Source of the DNA: Brumimicrobium sp051745635
GTDB lineage: Bacteria; Bacteroidota; Bacteroidia; Flavobacteriales_D; Crocinitomicaceae
Assembly (NCBI GenBank): GCA_051745635.1
Contig: JBNJEH010000001.1
Coordinates: 62,001 to 126,000 of the forward strand
Direction of reading: 5' to 3'
Length of the DNA stretch: 64,000 bases
A program made the position numbers and the translations under genes. The notes below the pieces were generated by a model that did no database searches, had not been told where the DNA came from, and saw only the letters and a list, made by a program, of their open reading frames with translations. This document shows positions 40,655 through 49,689 of this stretch, piece by piece (position 1 is the stretch's first letter; every line of letters begins with the position of its first letter).

Positions 40655-42034
40655 ATGGTTATGGGTTTTAGTAGATTTGTATATAATGAGTTGTTGTTGT
40701 GGAAAGAAGATGCTTATCGAAAACCTCTCGTCTTAAGAGGTGCTCGGCAGGTGGGAAAGACAACATTGGTTAGGCAGTTTGCTAAGGTCTTCGATTATTA
40801 CATCGAGCTTAATCTTGAGAAGCCAGAACACCTTGATTATGTAGAGTCCAGCAAAAGCGTTCAACAATTGGCAGATATTTTATCCTTGCAATTTAAAATA
40901 TCCTCTTCTGAATGGAAAAACACATTGCTATTCATTGATGAAATTCAAGAGTCGCCCAAAGCTATTGGATTTTTGCGCTTTTTCCATGAAGAGCTTTCGG
41001 ATTTAAATGTCATTGCGGCTGGTTCATTATTAGAACATAGTATTCGGCAAGTACAACACTTTCCCGTTGGCAGAATCAGTTATCTTTATCTTTTTCCATT
41101 GAATTTTCAGGAGTTTTTAACAGCAACAGAAAACCAACATATTCTCGAACGAATTTATAATATTCCGATTGATGAAGTTACTCACAAGATAGCTCTCAAA
41201 TTATTTCATACTTATTGTATCATTGGAGGTATGCCTGAAATAGTAGCTAATTACAGTAAATATAATGATATTACTCGTTTGGTTCCTATTTACGAAAGTA
41301 TTTGGAACACTTGCAAAGATGATATCTCAAAATATGCTGAAAGTAAAACGGATCAAAAAGTCATTCGTCATGTTATGCAATCTGCATCGGCAGTTGTTGA
41401 TCAGCGTGTGAAATTTCAAAATTTTGGAAACTCTAATTACAAATCCTGAGAAATTGGAGAAGCGTTAAGAAGTCTGGATATGGCAAAAGTTATTCAAATT
41501 ATATACCCTTGTACGAGTGCGGAAGCACCTGCATTACCCGACTAGAAGAAATCACCTCGTTTGCAAATTCTCGATACAGGAATCTTAAATTTTGATCTCA
41601 ATATTCAAGCACAGCTATTAACACTGGATGATCTTAGCTCAGCATATAAAGGAGCTATTATTCCTCATTTGATTACTCAAGAATTGATATCCTTAAATAA
41701 AGGGAGTTATCAAAAACCGAAGTTCTGGGTAAGAGATAAAACACAATCTTCTGCAGAGGTCGATTTAGTGCGTGTTTTTAATGGGATGTTAATTCCTGTT
41801 GAAATAAAATCGGGAGCGACAGGCAGTTTAAGGTCTTTGCATCAGTTTATAGATCAAACCAATCATCAATGTGGTGTTCGCATATACGGAGGTAATTTTA
41901 AAATAGAAACCACTAGAACGAGAAAAGGAAAAAAATTCTATTTAATGAATTTGCCCTATTATTTAGGTACGTTTATTGACGATTATTTAGAGTACTTTTT
42001 CAGCAATAGTTCGGAACGAACTGAAGAATTTTAG
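40655..42034 (+). pseudogene. Decayed AAA_14/DUF4143 ATPase with two in-frame stops
   Basis: One reading frame encodes Walker A LRGARQVGKTT, Walker B LFIDEIQES and, further on, the DUF4143 nuclease-like pattern FWVRDKTQSSAEVDLVRV with PVEIKSG. The frame is broken by TGA at 41447-41449 and TAG at 41543-41545, both without frameshift; sequence between them still reads as protein (EIGEALRSLDMAKVIQII). Either point mutations or sequencing errors would explain it; two separate stops favour true decay. The 3' end runs in frame into the lipoprotein remnant, whose TAG closes it. Confidence 0.85.
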
Positions 42035-42248
42035 TTGAGCGATGGAAAATTGGTGCTTGCCGTCATAGAAGATGATGGAAGTGGCAAACGCGGCACTTGA
42101 TAAGCTTTATTATTTTTATGACGACAAAGTAATTGCCGAGATAAGCCGCACAGGTGAGCCCGAAAATAGTGTCAACCATAGTGACGGAGAAAAACTATTG
42201 GCTGAGGTGAATGAATACATCAAAATTGTTGAAGAACAGATGAATTGA
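42011..42248 (+). pseudogene. C-terminal remnant of a lipoprotein paralogue
   Basis: Translated in pieces, this stretch gives RTEEF, stop, LSDGKLVLAVIEDDGSGKRG, then after a deletion and frame change DKLYYFYDDKVIAEISRTGEPENSVNHSDGEKLLAEVNEYIKIVEEQMN. This aligns closely with the C-terminal 80 residues of the lipoprotein at 35844-36443. The N-terminal part is absent and the ATPase pseudogene adjoins it, so the ATPase unit may have been inserted into, or recombined with, a copy of that gene. Confidence 0.85.
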
Positions 42249-42282
42249 TTTTCGAAAATGAGCTGTGAGCATTTTAGCTCAA

Positions 42283-42316
42283 AAAAAACGGCAAACTTAT
42301 CAGTTGCCGTTTTTTA
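42283..42316. terminator. Bidirectional terminator between the remnant and the peroxiredoxin gene
   Basis: AACGGCAA pairs with TTGCCGTT around a 9-nt loop, with A-run before and T-run after, so it can serve both strands. Confidence 0.88.
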
Positions 42317-42337
42317 ATTTCACGAATTCGTTAAACC

Positions 42338-43006
42338 TTAAAGTTCTTTCTTCGCCAAATACCAGTCTACTTTCTCACAACTGTCATCTGCAAGGCGATC
42401 GTTTAATGCGTCCAATGTTTTCGGTGGTGGAACGATAACTTTATCGCCTTTTTTCCAGTCAAGCGGCATGGCAACTCCGTGTTCATCCGAAGTCTGCAGT
42501 GCTTCTAATGAACGCAAAATTTCATCCATGTTTCGTCCGACATTTAACGGATAATACATGATCAAACGAATGGTCTTCTCCGGATCGATAAAGAATACTG
42601 CACGAACGGCTGATGTTTCGCTTTCATTCGGTTGTAGCATTCCATATTTTTTGGAGACATTCATGTCAAGATCCGCAATAATTGGAAAGTCAAAATAGAC
42701 GCCGGTATTTTGACGAACGTTTTGAACCCATCCGAGGTGGGCGTGGATACTATCAATACTTAACCCGAGCAATTCTGTGTTCAAAGCTTCAAATTCACTT
42801 TTGCGCTCGGCGAAACCGCTCATTTCTGTTGTACAAACAGGGGTGAAATCAGCGGGGTGAGAGAACATTACAGTCCATTTATCCTGGGCAAACTCACTCA
42901 TTTTTATTTTTCCTTTTGTCGTCATCGCTTCAAAATCGGGCGCTTTATCACCAATTCGTGGCATGACGTTCGTTGCTTCTTGTGTTGTTTCTTCTTTTTC
43001 TTCCAT
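42338..43006 (-). CDS. Peroxiredoxin, Prx6/AhpC-TSA family
   Basis: About 222 residues from the ATG at 43006. The peroxidatic cysteine lies in HPADFTPVCTTEMSGFAER, with the Prx6-type extended C-terminal domain (DWKKGDKVIVPPP) and a second cysteine in DDSCEKVDWYL. It reduces hydrogen peroxide and organic peroxides in the cytoplasm. A longer frame begins at 43072 but spans the promoter box at 43029-43036. It is monocistronic. Confidence 0.92.
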   Translation of the reverse strand: MEEKEETTQEATNVMPRIGDKAPDFEAMTTKGKIKMSEFAQDKWTVMFSHPADFTPVCTTEMSGFAERKSEFEALNTELLGLSIDSIHAHLGWVQNVRQNTGVYFDFPIIADLDMNVSKKYGMLQPNESETSAVRAVFFIDPEKTIRLIMYYPLNVGRNMDEILRSLEALQTSDEHGVAMPLDWKKGDKVIVPPPKTLDALNDRLADDSCEKVDWYLAKKEL

Positions 43007-43028
43007 AATTTTGACTTTAAATTTGATA

Positions 43029-43036
43029 CAAATATA
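43029..43036 (-). promoter_or_regulatory. -7 box TATATTTG of the peroxiredoxin gene
   Basis: An exact TAnnTTTG match on the minus strand, 22 bp before the chosen ATG; no well-spaced TTG. Confidence 0.5.
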
Positions 43037-43189
43037 CGTTGAAGAGGAGGAAAGCATAGTAACAAGTATCACACAATGGATTATTGTACATTATGGACAT
43101 GTTTTTAGTGCTTTGTTTCGAATACGACTTCGCTGGAACCTGCAACCGATAACGTTTCGATCATTTTCAGTTAATTTCGTTGAAATAAT

Positions 43190-43197
43190 TATTTTTG
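43190..43197 (+). promoter_or_regulatory. -7 box TATTTTTG of the lipoprotein gene at 43216
   Basis: An exact -7 match whose TTG end coincides with a possible TTG start at 43195; the ATG 18 bp further is therefore the better start. Confidence 0.5.
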
Positions 43198-43215
43198 GAT
43201 CAGAAAAAGAAATAT

Positions 43216-44391
43216 ATGTTTACAAAGCCTTATTTAGCCATTCTTCTGTTAAATATCATCGCCTCTTGCGCAGTACACCAAGGGAATGTCAATAACGCAC
43301 AGCTACCGGACTCGGCGGAAAGTATTATCTATGAAGATAAAGTCTACGGTTACGCTTCCTGTCATTATGTTTTGGCAATTGGCGGATTAGGTTCGCAGGG
43401 ACTCGCGGCAGAGGCGCTCTATAATTTGAGGAATGGAGTGCAATTGGAAAAAGGTGAATACCTCGATAATTTTACGATCGATCACCGCTGGTTTTATTTT
43501 GTTCCGTTTTTTATCAAACACGAAGTGCTGGTTTCTGCAGACAAAATTAAGGTGAAAAACGGGCATGATGTCACTTATTCAGATGCATATAATGAACACA
43601 TCGAAAGTTTTGATCCAAACAGCAATAATAATTTTAGTCCAAATGACAAGGTGTTCGTTCAAAAGCGTAAAGAACTGCGGCAACAATCCGAAGGCACTAT
43701 ATTAGCCGTCAATAAATATAATGCGAAAGTCCTTTTCAACAATTATGGGAGTCTAAAGGTTAAGCGAATACGCTATGAAGATATTTACAGGAAACATGCA
43801 GATGGTAATGTCAATTTTTTCCTTGCTGCTGAGCATGGGGATACGCTGCTACTCAGAATGGAAGATTTTGAGAGAACGAGCTATGCACACTGCATATTCC
43901 TGGGCTCTGGAAATGGAAAAGTAGTTGTCCGAAACATCAATGGTTCGAAATCCTACACGGAACCCGTGCGGAATGTTGTAATTGAAGATTCAACAGCTCA
44001 AAAGAGGTCGGAGCTCGATAGCATCATGGCTCACGTGATGAACTCAACAAGGAGTCCTCAGCGAGTGAAAAAGTGGATGAAAGGAGAACAAGTTGTTCAG
44101 GGTACATTGCTGCGCATCGAAGGTGATGAGGTTATTGTCCAAAAAGAAAGCGGTGAAGAAGTGAAATGGGAACTTTCAAAAGTGTATACAGAAAAAAACT
44201 GGCTGGAATTTGGGCTGAAACAATCCAGCAAAGGTATGCTTCTCAACAACCAAAAGGTCACCTACATTCCAGGGAGGCAAGGTAAAGCTGAATATGCCGA
44301 GATAAAAGGTTTTCGGTACCACAACGTACTGATTCGTTTAGAAAGTGGAGGAATGCGCGAAGTTCCTGTCGGGTATTTGTTTCGCCCTTAA
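43216..44391 (+). CDS. Lipoprotein of unknown function
   Basis: 391 residues from the ATG at 43216. The signal MFTKPYLAILLLNIIASC has a lipobox with cysteine at residue 18. The following region has a hydrophobic segment (YVLAIGGLGSQGLAAEALYNLRN) resembling part of the small DUF6567-like TRL proteins, then a beta-rich body with repeated short barrels (GTILAVNKYNAKVLFNNYG, GTLLRIEGDEVIVQKESGEEVKW) that could be SH3-like. I do not recognise the full-length family. Confidence 0.7.
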   Translation: MFTKPYLAILLLNIIASCAVHQGNVNNAQLPDSAESIIYEDKVYGYASCHYVLAIGGLGSQGLAAEALYNLRNGVQLEKGEYLDNFTIDHRWFYFVPFFIKHEVLVSADKIKVKNGHDVTYSDAYNEHIESFDPNSNNNFSPNDKVFVQKRKELRQQSEGTILAVNKYNAKVLFNNYGSLKVKRIRYEDIYRKHADGNVNFFLAAEHGDTLLLRMEDFERTSYAHCIFLGSGNGKVVVRNINGSKSYTEPVRNVVIEDSTAQKRSELDSIMAHVMNSTRSPQRVKKWMKGEQVVQGTLLRIEGDEVIVQKESGEEVKWELSKVYTEKNWLEFGLKQSSKGMLLNNQKVTYIPGRQGKAEYAEIKGFRYHNVLIRLESGGMREVPVGYLFRP

Positions 44392-44415
44392 AAAATGCCG
44401 ACCCTCAGGCCGGCA
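44390..44415 (-). terminator. Terminator after the alpha-oxoamine synthase gene
   Basis: On the minus strand TGCCGGCC pairs with GGTCGGCA (one mismatch) followed by TTTTTT, which overlaps the end of the convergent lipoprotein gene. Confidence 0.75.
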
Positions 44416-44454
44416 CTTTATTATATTAACAATGAATAACAAATAATGGCTAAA

Positions 44455-45720
44455 TTATTTATCCACCTCTACGTTTGCCAATTCTTCGGCTTTGTAGTCT
44501 CCGTTATCCAATTTTTTCTTCACTTTTACAAACGTTTCAATCGTGTATGAAACATCTTCAAGTTCGTGGGCAGCTGTAGGAATCAAACGCAACATGATTG
44601 TCCCTTTGGGAACAACCGGATAAATGACAATCGAACAGAAAATATTATAATTTTCACGCAGATCGAACGTGAGATTCGTAGCTTCAGCAAGATTCCCTTC
44701 TAAAAATACAGGCGTTACGGGCGAGTTTGTATTACCGATATTGAAACCAGCTTCTTTCAACCCTTCCTGCAATGCAGTAGCAATTTTCCAGAGATTTTCT
44801 TTGTGCTTTGGTTGCGTACGCAATAATTCAAGACGCTTTCTGGCACCAACAACCAATGGCATCGGAAGCGATTTCGCGAACATTTGCGAGCGCATGTTAT
44901 AGCGCAAATACTCCACAATATGTTCTCTCGCACAAATGAATGCACCAATGGAAGCCATCGATTTGGCAAAAGTACCGAAAAGTACATCGATTTCTTCGTG
45001 AACGCCCTGCGCATCCCCGGCACCCATTCCAGTTTCACCAATCGTTCCGAAACCGTGAGCATCATCTACAAAAAGACGAAAATCATACTTGCCCGACTTG
45101 CGGAATTCTACAATACCTTTTAGATCGCCTTGGTCTCCTGCCATTCCAAAAACACCTTCTGTAATCACGAGAATACCGCCGTCATGTTTATCGGCAATTT
45201 TTGTGGCGCGCTCCATCTGCTTATCGAAGCTCTCCATGTCGTTGTGTTTAAAAACAAAGCGCTTACCGGCGTGCAGACGCATTCCATCCAATATACAGGC
45301 GTGAGATTCGCTGTCGTAAACGATGACGTCATTGCGTCCAACTAAACTATCAATAGCGGAAACCATTCCCTGATACCCGAAATTGAGCAGGATCGTATCT
45401 TCAGTTTTCATAAAATCCGAGAGCTCATTTTCCAGGGCTTCGTGTTCGTGCGTCTGTCCTGTCATCATGCGAGATCCCATGGGATATGCCATTCCCCATT
45501 TTTCAGCCGCTTCAGCATCTGCTTTACGTACCTCAGGGTCATTCGCTAATCCTAAGTAGTTATTTACCGACCAAACTAAGCATTCAGATCCGCGAAACAT
45601 CATCTTGTTGCCAATCTCGCCCTCTAACTTTGGGAAGGTAAAATATCCGTGAACTCCTTTTGCAAACTGACCGATCGGTCCTCTATTTTCTTTGATCTTT
45701 TCAAATATGTCTCTAGCCAT
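44455..45720 (-). CDS. Alpha-oxoamine synthase (serine palmitoyl/cysteate acyltransferase type)
   Basis: A 421-residue PLP enzyme of the KBL/BioF/SPT group. Visible are NNYLGLANDPEVRKA, SRMMTGQTHEHEALE, the aspartate and histidine of FVDDAHGFGTIGETG, and the PLP lysine in LFGTFAKSMASIGAF. These enzymes condense an amino acid with an acyl thioester. In Bacteroidota this clade makes the long-chain base of sphingolipids (serine) or sulfonolipids (cysteate). Sequence alone does not decide the amino acid. KBL and BioF are less likely because of the TFAKSMASIG substitution at the active-site loop. Confidence 0.85.
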   Translation of the reverse strand: MARDIFEKIKENRGPIGQFAKGVHGYFTFPKLEGEIGNKMMFRGSECLVWSVNNYLGLANDPEVRKADAEAAEKWGMAYPMGSRMMTGQTHEHEALENELSDFMKTEDTILLNFGYQGMVSAIDSLVGRNDVIVYDSESHACILDGMRLHAGKRFVFKHNDMESFDKQMERATKIADKHDGGILVITEGVFGMAGDQGDLKGIVEFRKSGKYDFRLFVDDAHGFGTIGETGMGAGDAQGVHEEIDVLFGTFAKSMASIGAFICAREHIVEYLRYNMRSQMFAKSLPMPLVVGARKRLELLRTQPKHKENLWKIATALQEGLKEAGFNIGNTNSPVTPVFLEGNLAEATNLTFDLRENYNIFCSIVIYPVVPKGTIMLRLIPTAAHELEDVSYTIETFVKVKKKLDNGDYKAEELANVEVDK

Positions 45721-45768
45721 AAATGTTGGTTTTCAGCAAACAGTTGCCTGCTGATATTAATATGCACG

Positions 45769-45776
45769 CAAAGATA
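45769..45776 (-). promoter_or_regulatory. -7 box TATCTTTG of the alpha-oxoamine synthase gene
   Basis: An exact match on the minus strand, 48 bp before the ATG. Confidence 0.45.
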
Positions 45777-45896
45777 GCCTATTTTTAGAGAAAGGCATAG
45801 CAATCACTTTGATTTATTACACTTGTACTTGTGTATAAGTTGACGAGAAGACAAATGATTTAAGCTGGAAGACAGGTGGTTTGTCGCTTGATGAAA

Positions 45897-46907
45897 TTAC
45901 TCAATGATGTTTACTTCCCGCTCGAGCTCAATGTCAAATCGTTCCTTAACATCTTCTAGAATGCGTTGAGACAAATCGTAGATTTCCTGACCTTCTGCAT
46001 TGTCATAATTGACGAGAACCAATGCCTGATTGGTGTGAACACCATAGTCGCCAAAGCGCTTCCCTTTCCATCCAGCAGTATCGATGAGCCAACCAGCTGG
46101 TACTTTTACGCGATTATCGTCAACGGGGTAAAAAGGCACTTTCGGATAATTGTCCTTTATCTTCTCCAGGACGTTTATCGAGACCACCGGGTTTTTGAAA
46201 AAACTACCTGCATTACCAATCTTTTTAGGATCGGGAAGTTTCGTTTGTCGAATGCTAATGACGGCATCACTGACATCTTTTATGGTCGGATGATCGACGC
46301 CCTTTCTTTCCAGTTCTGCTTCAATCGCACCATAAGAAGTGTTGGGTTCGTGTTGCTTACTCAATCGATAGGTCACAGAAGTGATAATGTATTTCCCTTT
46401 GAGCGCTCTTTTAAAAACACTTTCCCGATAGCCAAATTCACACGCTGGATGATCAAACGTTTCCTCTTCACGGGTGGCTATGTTGAAGGCTGTGAGTTCT
46501 TTAAAAACATCTTTAATCTCCACGCCGTAAGCGCCGATATTCTGCATGGGGCTCGCACCGACACTGCCAGGTATCAATGAGAGGTTTTCAATTCCTCCCC
46601 ACCCATTTTCAATGCTGTGTAGCACAAATTCGTGCCAGTTCTCTCCAGCTCCGACCTGTACTTCAACGGCGTCGTCATCTTCGTAAACAACTTTTACACC
46701 TTTGATCCGATTCACCAGGACGAGTCCGTTGTAATTTTGAGTGAAAAGTACATTGCTTCCCCCTCCCAGAATAGTGAGTTCTTCTCCGGAATACTGCTTC
46801 AGTACTTTGCAGAGTTCTTCAGTTGAAGAAAAAATCCCGAGTGATTTTACACGGGCACTGATGCCAAATGTTGTGTATGGTGCTATGTCGACATTCGCTT
46901 TAATCAT
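45897..46907 (-). CDS. murB: UDP-N-acetylenolpyruvoylglucosamine reductase
   Basis: About 336 residues from the ATG at 46907. The FAD domain has LTILGGGSNVLF and LIPGSVGASPMQNIGAYG; the catalytic serine is in IGNAGSFFKNPV and the C-terminal glutamate in the DVKERFDIELEREVNIIE tail. This is a type I MurB, which reduces the enolpyruvyl group to make UDP-MurNAc for peptidoglycan. A TTG frame start at 46928 lies inside the -7 box TAACTTTG and is rejected. Confidence 0.95.
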   Translation of the reverse strand: MIKANVDIAPYTTFGISARVKSLGIFSSTEELCKVLKQYSGEELTILGGGSNVLFTQNYNGLVLVNRIKGVKVVYEDDDAVEVQVGAGENWHEFVLHSIENGWGGIENLSLIPGSVGASPMQNIGAYGVEIKDVFKELTAFNIATREEETFDHPACEFGYRESVFKRALKGKYIITSVTYRLSKQHEPNTSYGAIEAELERKGVDHPTIKDVSDAVISIRQTKLPDPKKIGNAGSFFKNPVVSINVLEKIKDNYPKVPFYPVDDNRVKVPAGWLIDTAGWKGKRFGDYGVHTNQALVLVNYDNAEGQEIYDLSQRILEDVKERFDIELEREVNIIE

Positions 46908-46925
46908 GGGTATTGAGCTTTCGTG

Positions 46926-46953
46926 CAAAGTTAACTTTTCCCGTTGCGCACAA
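46926..46953 (-). promoter_or_regulatory. murB promoter TTG-N17-TAACTTTG
   Basis: The -7 box TAACTTTG is at 46926-46933 (minus strand) and TTG at 46951-46953. The spacing of 17 is slightly short of the usual 19-21. Confidence 0.5.
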
Positions 46954-47004
46954 ATTATTTTTTCAAATGTTTTATCCTTAATAGCTTTTTAATAACCCGA
47001 TTTT

Positions 47005-47012
47005 TACTTTTG
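47005..47012 (+). promoter_or_regulatory. -7 box TACTTTTG abutting the thioesterase start
   Basis: The box ends 5 bp before the ATG at 47018, so the transcript would start at or next to the start codon. Confidence 0.5.
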
Positions 47013-47017
47013 TAGTT

Positions 47018-47440
47018 ATGTTAAGACAAATAGATTTAGAAACGATAAACGCTTTTAATAAGGATACACTCATGGAGCATCTGGGCATGGAGTGTGTCGA
47101 AGTGGGGGATGATTACGTAGTCGCCACCATGCCGGTTGATCACCGGACGCATCAACCGATGGGATTGCTGCACGGTGGTGCCAGCGCTGCACTCATAGAA
47201 AGTATTGGTTCGATGGGATCGACGTTGTTGCTCGATGTGGAAAAAGAAGTGCCCGTCGGCATTGAAATTAATGCTAATCATGTCGGGGGAATGCAGTCCG
47301 GAACAGCCAGAGCAGTTGGTAAAATTGTGCACGCGGGCAAACGAACTCACGTCTGGCAGGTCGATGTGTACGACGACGCCGATGACGCGCTAGTCTGTAC
47401 CGGGAGATTGACTGTAATGATCGTACCAAGAAAAAAGTGA
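47018..47440 (+). CDS. Hotdog-fold thioesterase (MenI/PaaI type)
   Basis: A 140-residue hotdog protein with the active-site segment QPMGLLHGGASAALIESIGSMGS (HGG turn and helix glutamate). It is likely 1,4-dihydroxy-2-naphthoyl-CoA thioesterase of menaquinone synthesis, because the isochorismate synthase gene follows after 1 bp. A general acyl-CoA thioesterase is the alternative. It is cytoplasmic. Confidence 0.88.
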   Translation: MLRQIDLETINAFNKDTLMEHLGMECVEVGDDYVVATMPVDHRTHQPMGLLHGGASAALIESIGSMGSTLLLDVEKEVPVGIEINANHVGGMQSGTARAVGKIVHAGKRTHVWQVDVYDDADDALVCTGRLTVMIVPRKK

Positions 47441-47441
47441 T

Positions 47442-48422
47442 ATGAAAGGATTTTTAGCCTATAAGTTTCCGGTAGGGGAGGTTAGTAAAGCATCTGGAGA
47501 TTGGGTGAAGAGCTCGATGGCTCAATTGCCGAACGACGTTTTCTTTGTTACCGATTTTAATAAAGAAGATTGTTACTTTTTTAAAGATGAAAACACGAGC
47601 ATTGATGAAAGTAAAATACCCTTTACTTATCGCACGATAGATTCCGTTTTTGTTGCCAACAGAAATGCTTACCTCAATGGGTTAGACGTTTTTATGCACG
47701 AATTTGAACCGCGCGACATTCAGAAAGCCGTTTTTTCTCGTATTCATGCCGTGGAGAAGCCAAATGACAGCAAACCGCTGGAGATTTTCGATGCGCTGGT
47801 AGAAAAATATGGTGATGAAGCACTGGTTTATTTAATCAGTGACCCGGCTTTTGGTACCTGGATGGGGGCAACTCCCGAAGTGTTGTTGAAAGGTGGGGAA
47901 GAATCGATAGAATCTATGGCGCTGGCGGGCACCAAAAGTGATGCGCACGAAGAGTGGACAGAAAAGGAGTACGAAGAGCAGGCGTTCGTAGAGGACTATA
48001 TTGAGCAGCTTATCCGCGATCAGTCGCCTGCGGAGTTTGAAAAAAGTGAAGTAAAAACGGTAAAATCCGGAGCTGTTTTTCATCTTCGTACGAATTTTAA
48101 ATTTCGTTTGCCGCCCTATCAGTGGAATGCACTAATTGATACGATGCATCCTACACCTGCTGTTTGCGGTACTCCGTCAATAGAAGCGAAAGCCCTCATT
48201 AATGACTTTGAGCCGCACGAACGCGCGTTTTATGCGGGCTTGATAGGGAAAAAAGGATTGACGAAATTGGATATTTTTGTAAACTTGCGCTGTATGCAAG
48301 TACTGGAAAACGAATATGCGCTGTACGTTGGTGGGGGAATTACCCAAAATTCAGACCTCGCGAGTGAATGGCGGGAAACGGAAGAAAAGAGCCAAACGCT
48401 TTTGAATGTACTGAGGAATTAA
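47442..48422 (+). CDS. menF: Isochorismate synthase (chorismate-binding enzyme)
   Basis: A 326-residue member of the MenF/EntC/PchA family, somewhat shorter than E. coli MenF. Conserved parts are FGTWMGATPEVLLK, MALAGTKSDAHEEWTEKEYEEQAFVEDYI, HPTPAVCGTPSIEA and the YAGLIG/GGGITQNSDLASEW magnesium-site region. It converts chorismate to isochorismate as the first step of menaquinone synthesis. The thioesterase upstream supports the menaquinone assignment. The end overlaps the convergent lysozyme gene by 4 bp. Confidence 0.9.
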   Translation: MKGFLAYKFPVGEVSKASGDWVKSSMAQLPNDVFFVTDFNKEDCYFFKDENTSIDESKIPFTYRTIDSVFVANRNAYLNGLDVFMHEFEPRDIQKAVFSRIHAVEKPNDSKPLEIFDALVEKYGDEALVYLISDPAFGTWMGATPEVLLKGGEESIESMALAGTKSDAHEEWTEKEYEEQAFVEDYIEQLIRDQSPAEFEKSEVKTVKSGAVFHLRTNFKFRLPPYQWNALIDTMHPTPAVCGTPSIEAKALINDFEPHERAFYAGLIGKKGLTKLDIFVNLRCMQVLENEYALYVGGGITQNSDLASEWRETEEKSQTLLNVLRN

Positions 48423-49159
48423 TCGAAGGGTATTTTGCAAACGTTGACATCCACCAATTTGTTGCGATGGAGGGGTAGTGTTGCATCTTCAGCAAACTGC
48501 CAGTATATGACATTTGACATGGATGCTAAATGGAGTTGTTGTGAATAGGCGGCAACCCAGAACTGGTATTCCGTAAACAAATCGCGATAGTAGCTGCGGT
48601 AATCGTGGAGCGAACAATAAATGATCGGGCGGAAACCGGTGGTGTTCTCAATGGTATGCATCCAGGATTTTATAGAATCTGCGTGTGGCGATGCCGTTTT
48701 GAATTTAATTTCAACATCGAGAACAGGGGGTAGGTCTTCGGATTTGGGCTTCCAGACGCTGAGGAAATGATGTGCTTGTTTAGTGGCGGATACATTGCTC
48801 TTGTAAAAATGGTAGGCGCCATGACGCACTCCATTTTGCCGAAGTGCATTGCGGTTATTCTCCCACTGTACATCAATCCAGTTGATTCCTTCGGTCGCTT
48901 TGATAAAAACAAAATCAATGGATGGTGTCACCGTTTTTGATGATAAAAGTGTATCCCATTTGATCGCACCCTGGTGATGCGAGACATCTATACCAAAACT
49001 TGAACGCTCTGAGGGTATGACCACCTGGAAGTCGTTGTTTTTAGGATTACGGTTGTTCGCAATTCCGACGAGTATCAATAAAATCAGTAATAGATCCAAT
49101 AGGTTGAGTCTGCGGAAGTGTCTATGGTTGCGATACTTTTTTCTTCGCATGGCGGACAA
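48419..49159 (-). CDS. GH25 lysozyme-like muramidase
   Basis: A 246-residue protein: N-terminal membrane anchor (about 18-38, LLDLLLILLILVGIA) after a basic stretch, then a GH25 domain. It has the opening FGIDVSHHQGAIKWD and the catalytic region LPPVLDVEIKF with the D-x-E pair. It would cleave the MurNAc-GlcNAc bond of peptidoglycan from the periplasmic side. No cell-wall-binding repeats are present. Confidence 0.9.
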   Translation of the reverse strand: MSAMRRKKYRNHRHFRRLNLLDLLLILLILVGIANNRNPKNNDFQVVIPSERSSFGIDVSHHQGAIKWDTLLSSKTVTPSIDFVFIKATEGINWIDVQWENNRNALRQNGVRHGAYHFYKSNVSATKQAHHFLSVWKPKSEDLPPVLDVEIKFKTASPHADSIKSWMHTIENTTGFRPIIYCSLHDYRSYYRDLFTEYQFWVAAYSQQLHLASMSNVIYWQFAEDATLPLHRNKLVDVNVCKIPFD

Positions 49160-49164
49160 AAACT

Positions 49165-49191
49165 AAAAAAGGGGTCCATCACTGAACCCCT
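49165..49191 (-). terminator. Terminator after rplS
   Basis: On the minus strand AGGGGTTC pairs with GGACCCCT around a 6-nt loop, followed by six T. Confidence 0.88.
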
Positions 49192-49217
49192 CTCTGTAAA
49201 TATGTTGTTGAATGTCT

Positions 49218-49568
49218 TTAGAACTGACGTTTTTCCTTGATACGTGCAGATTTACCTGTTCGATCACGGAAGTAGAAGATACGCGCGCGACGAACGGCAC
49301 CTTTCTTCAACACTTTAATTTCGTCAATGAACGGAGATTCTATAGGAAAAATACGTTCAACACCAATGTTTCCGGACATTTTACGAATTGTAAATGTTTC
49401 TGTAGCACCAACGCCTCTGCGCTGAAGGATGGTTCCCGTAAACTGCTGAATACGCTCTTTATCTCCCTCTTTAATCTTATATGAAACAGCAACCGTGTCA
49501 CCTGCCTCAAAAGAAGGGACGTCCTGCGCTGTTGAAAATTCTTTTTGAACTTCTTTTATTAAATCCAT
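49218..49568 (-). CDS. rplS: 50S ribosomal protein L19
   Basis: 116 residues from the ATG at 49568. The sequence VPSFEAGDTVAVSYKIKEGDKERIQQFTGT...RRGVGATETFTIRK..GVERIFP is standard L19, which sits at the subunit interface of the ribosome. The frame is open for eight more codons upstream, but family length supports the inner ATG. No trmD or rimM is adjacent, unlike in proteobacteria. Confidence 0.96.
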   Translation of the reverse strand: MDLIKEVQKEFSTAQDVPSFEAGDTVAVSYKIKEGDKERIQQFTGTILQRRGVGATETFTIRKMSGNIGVERIFPIESPFIDEIKVLKKGAVRRARIFYFRDRTGKSARIKEKRQF

Positions 49569-49689
49569 GACTTCTACTTTTATCTTCTCCAAAATTGGGG
49601 TGCAATATTACGGAAAAAAGATGAAATGATGATTACAATTTTAAATTATTTTCAAAAAAATAATGGAGTTCTTCGTTTCTCTGCCAAAT

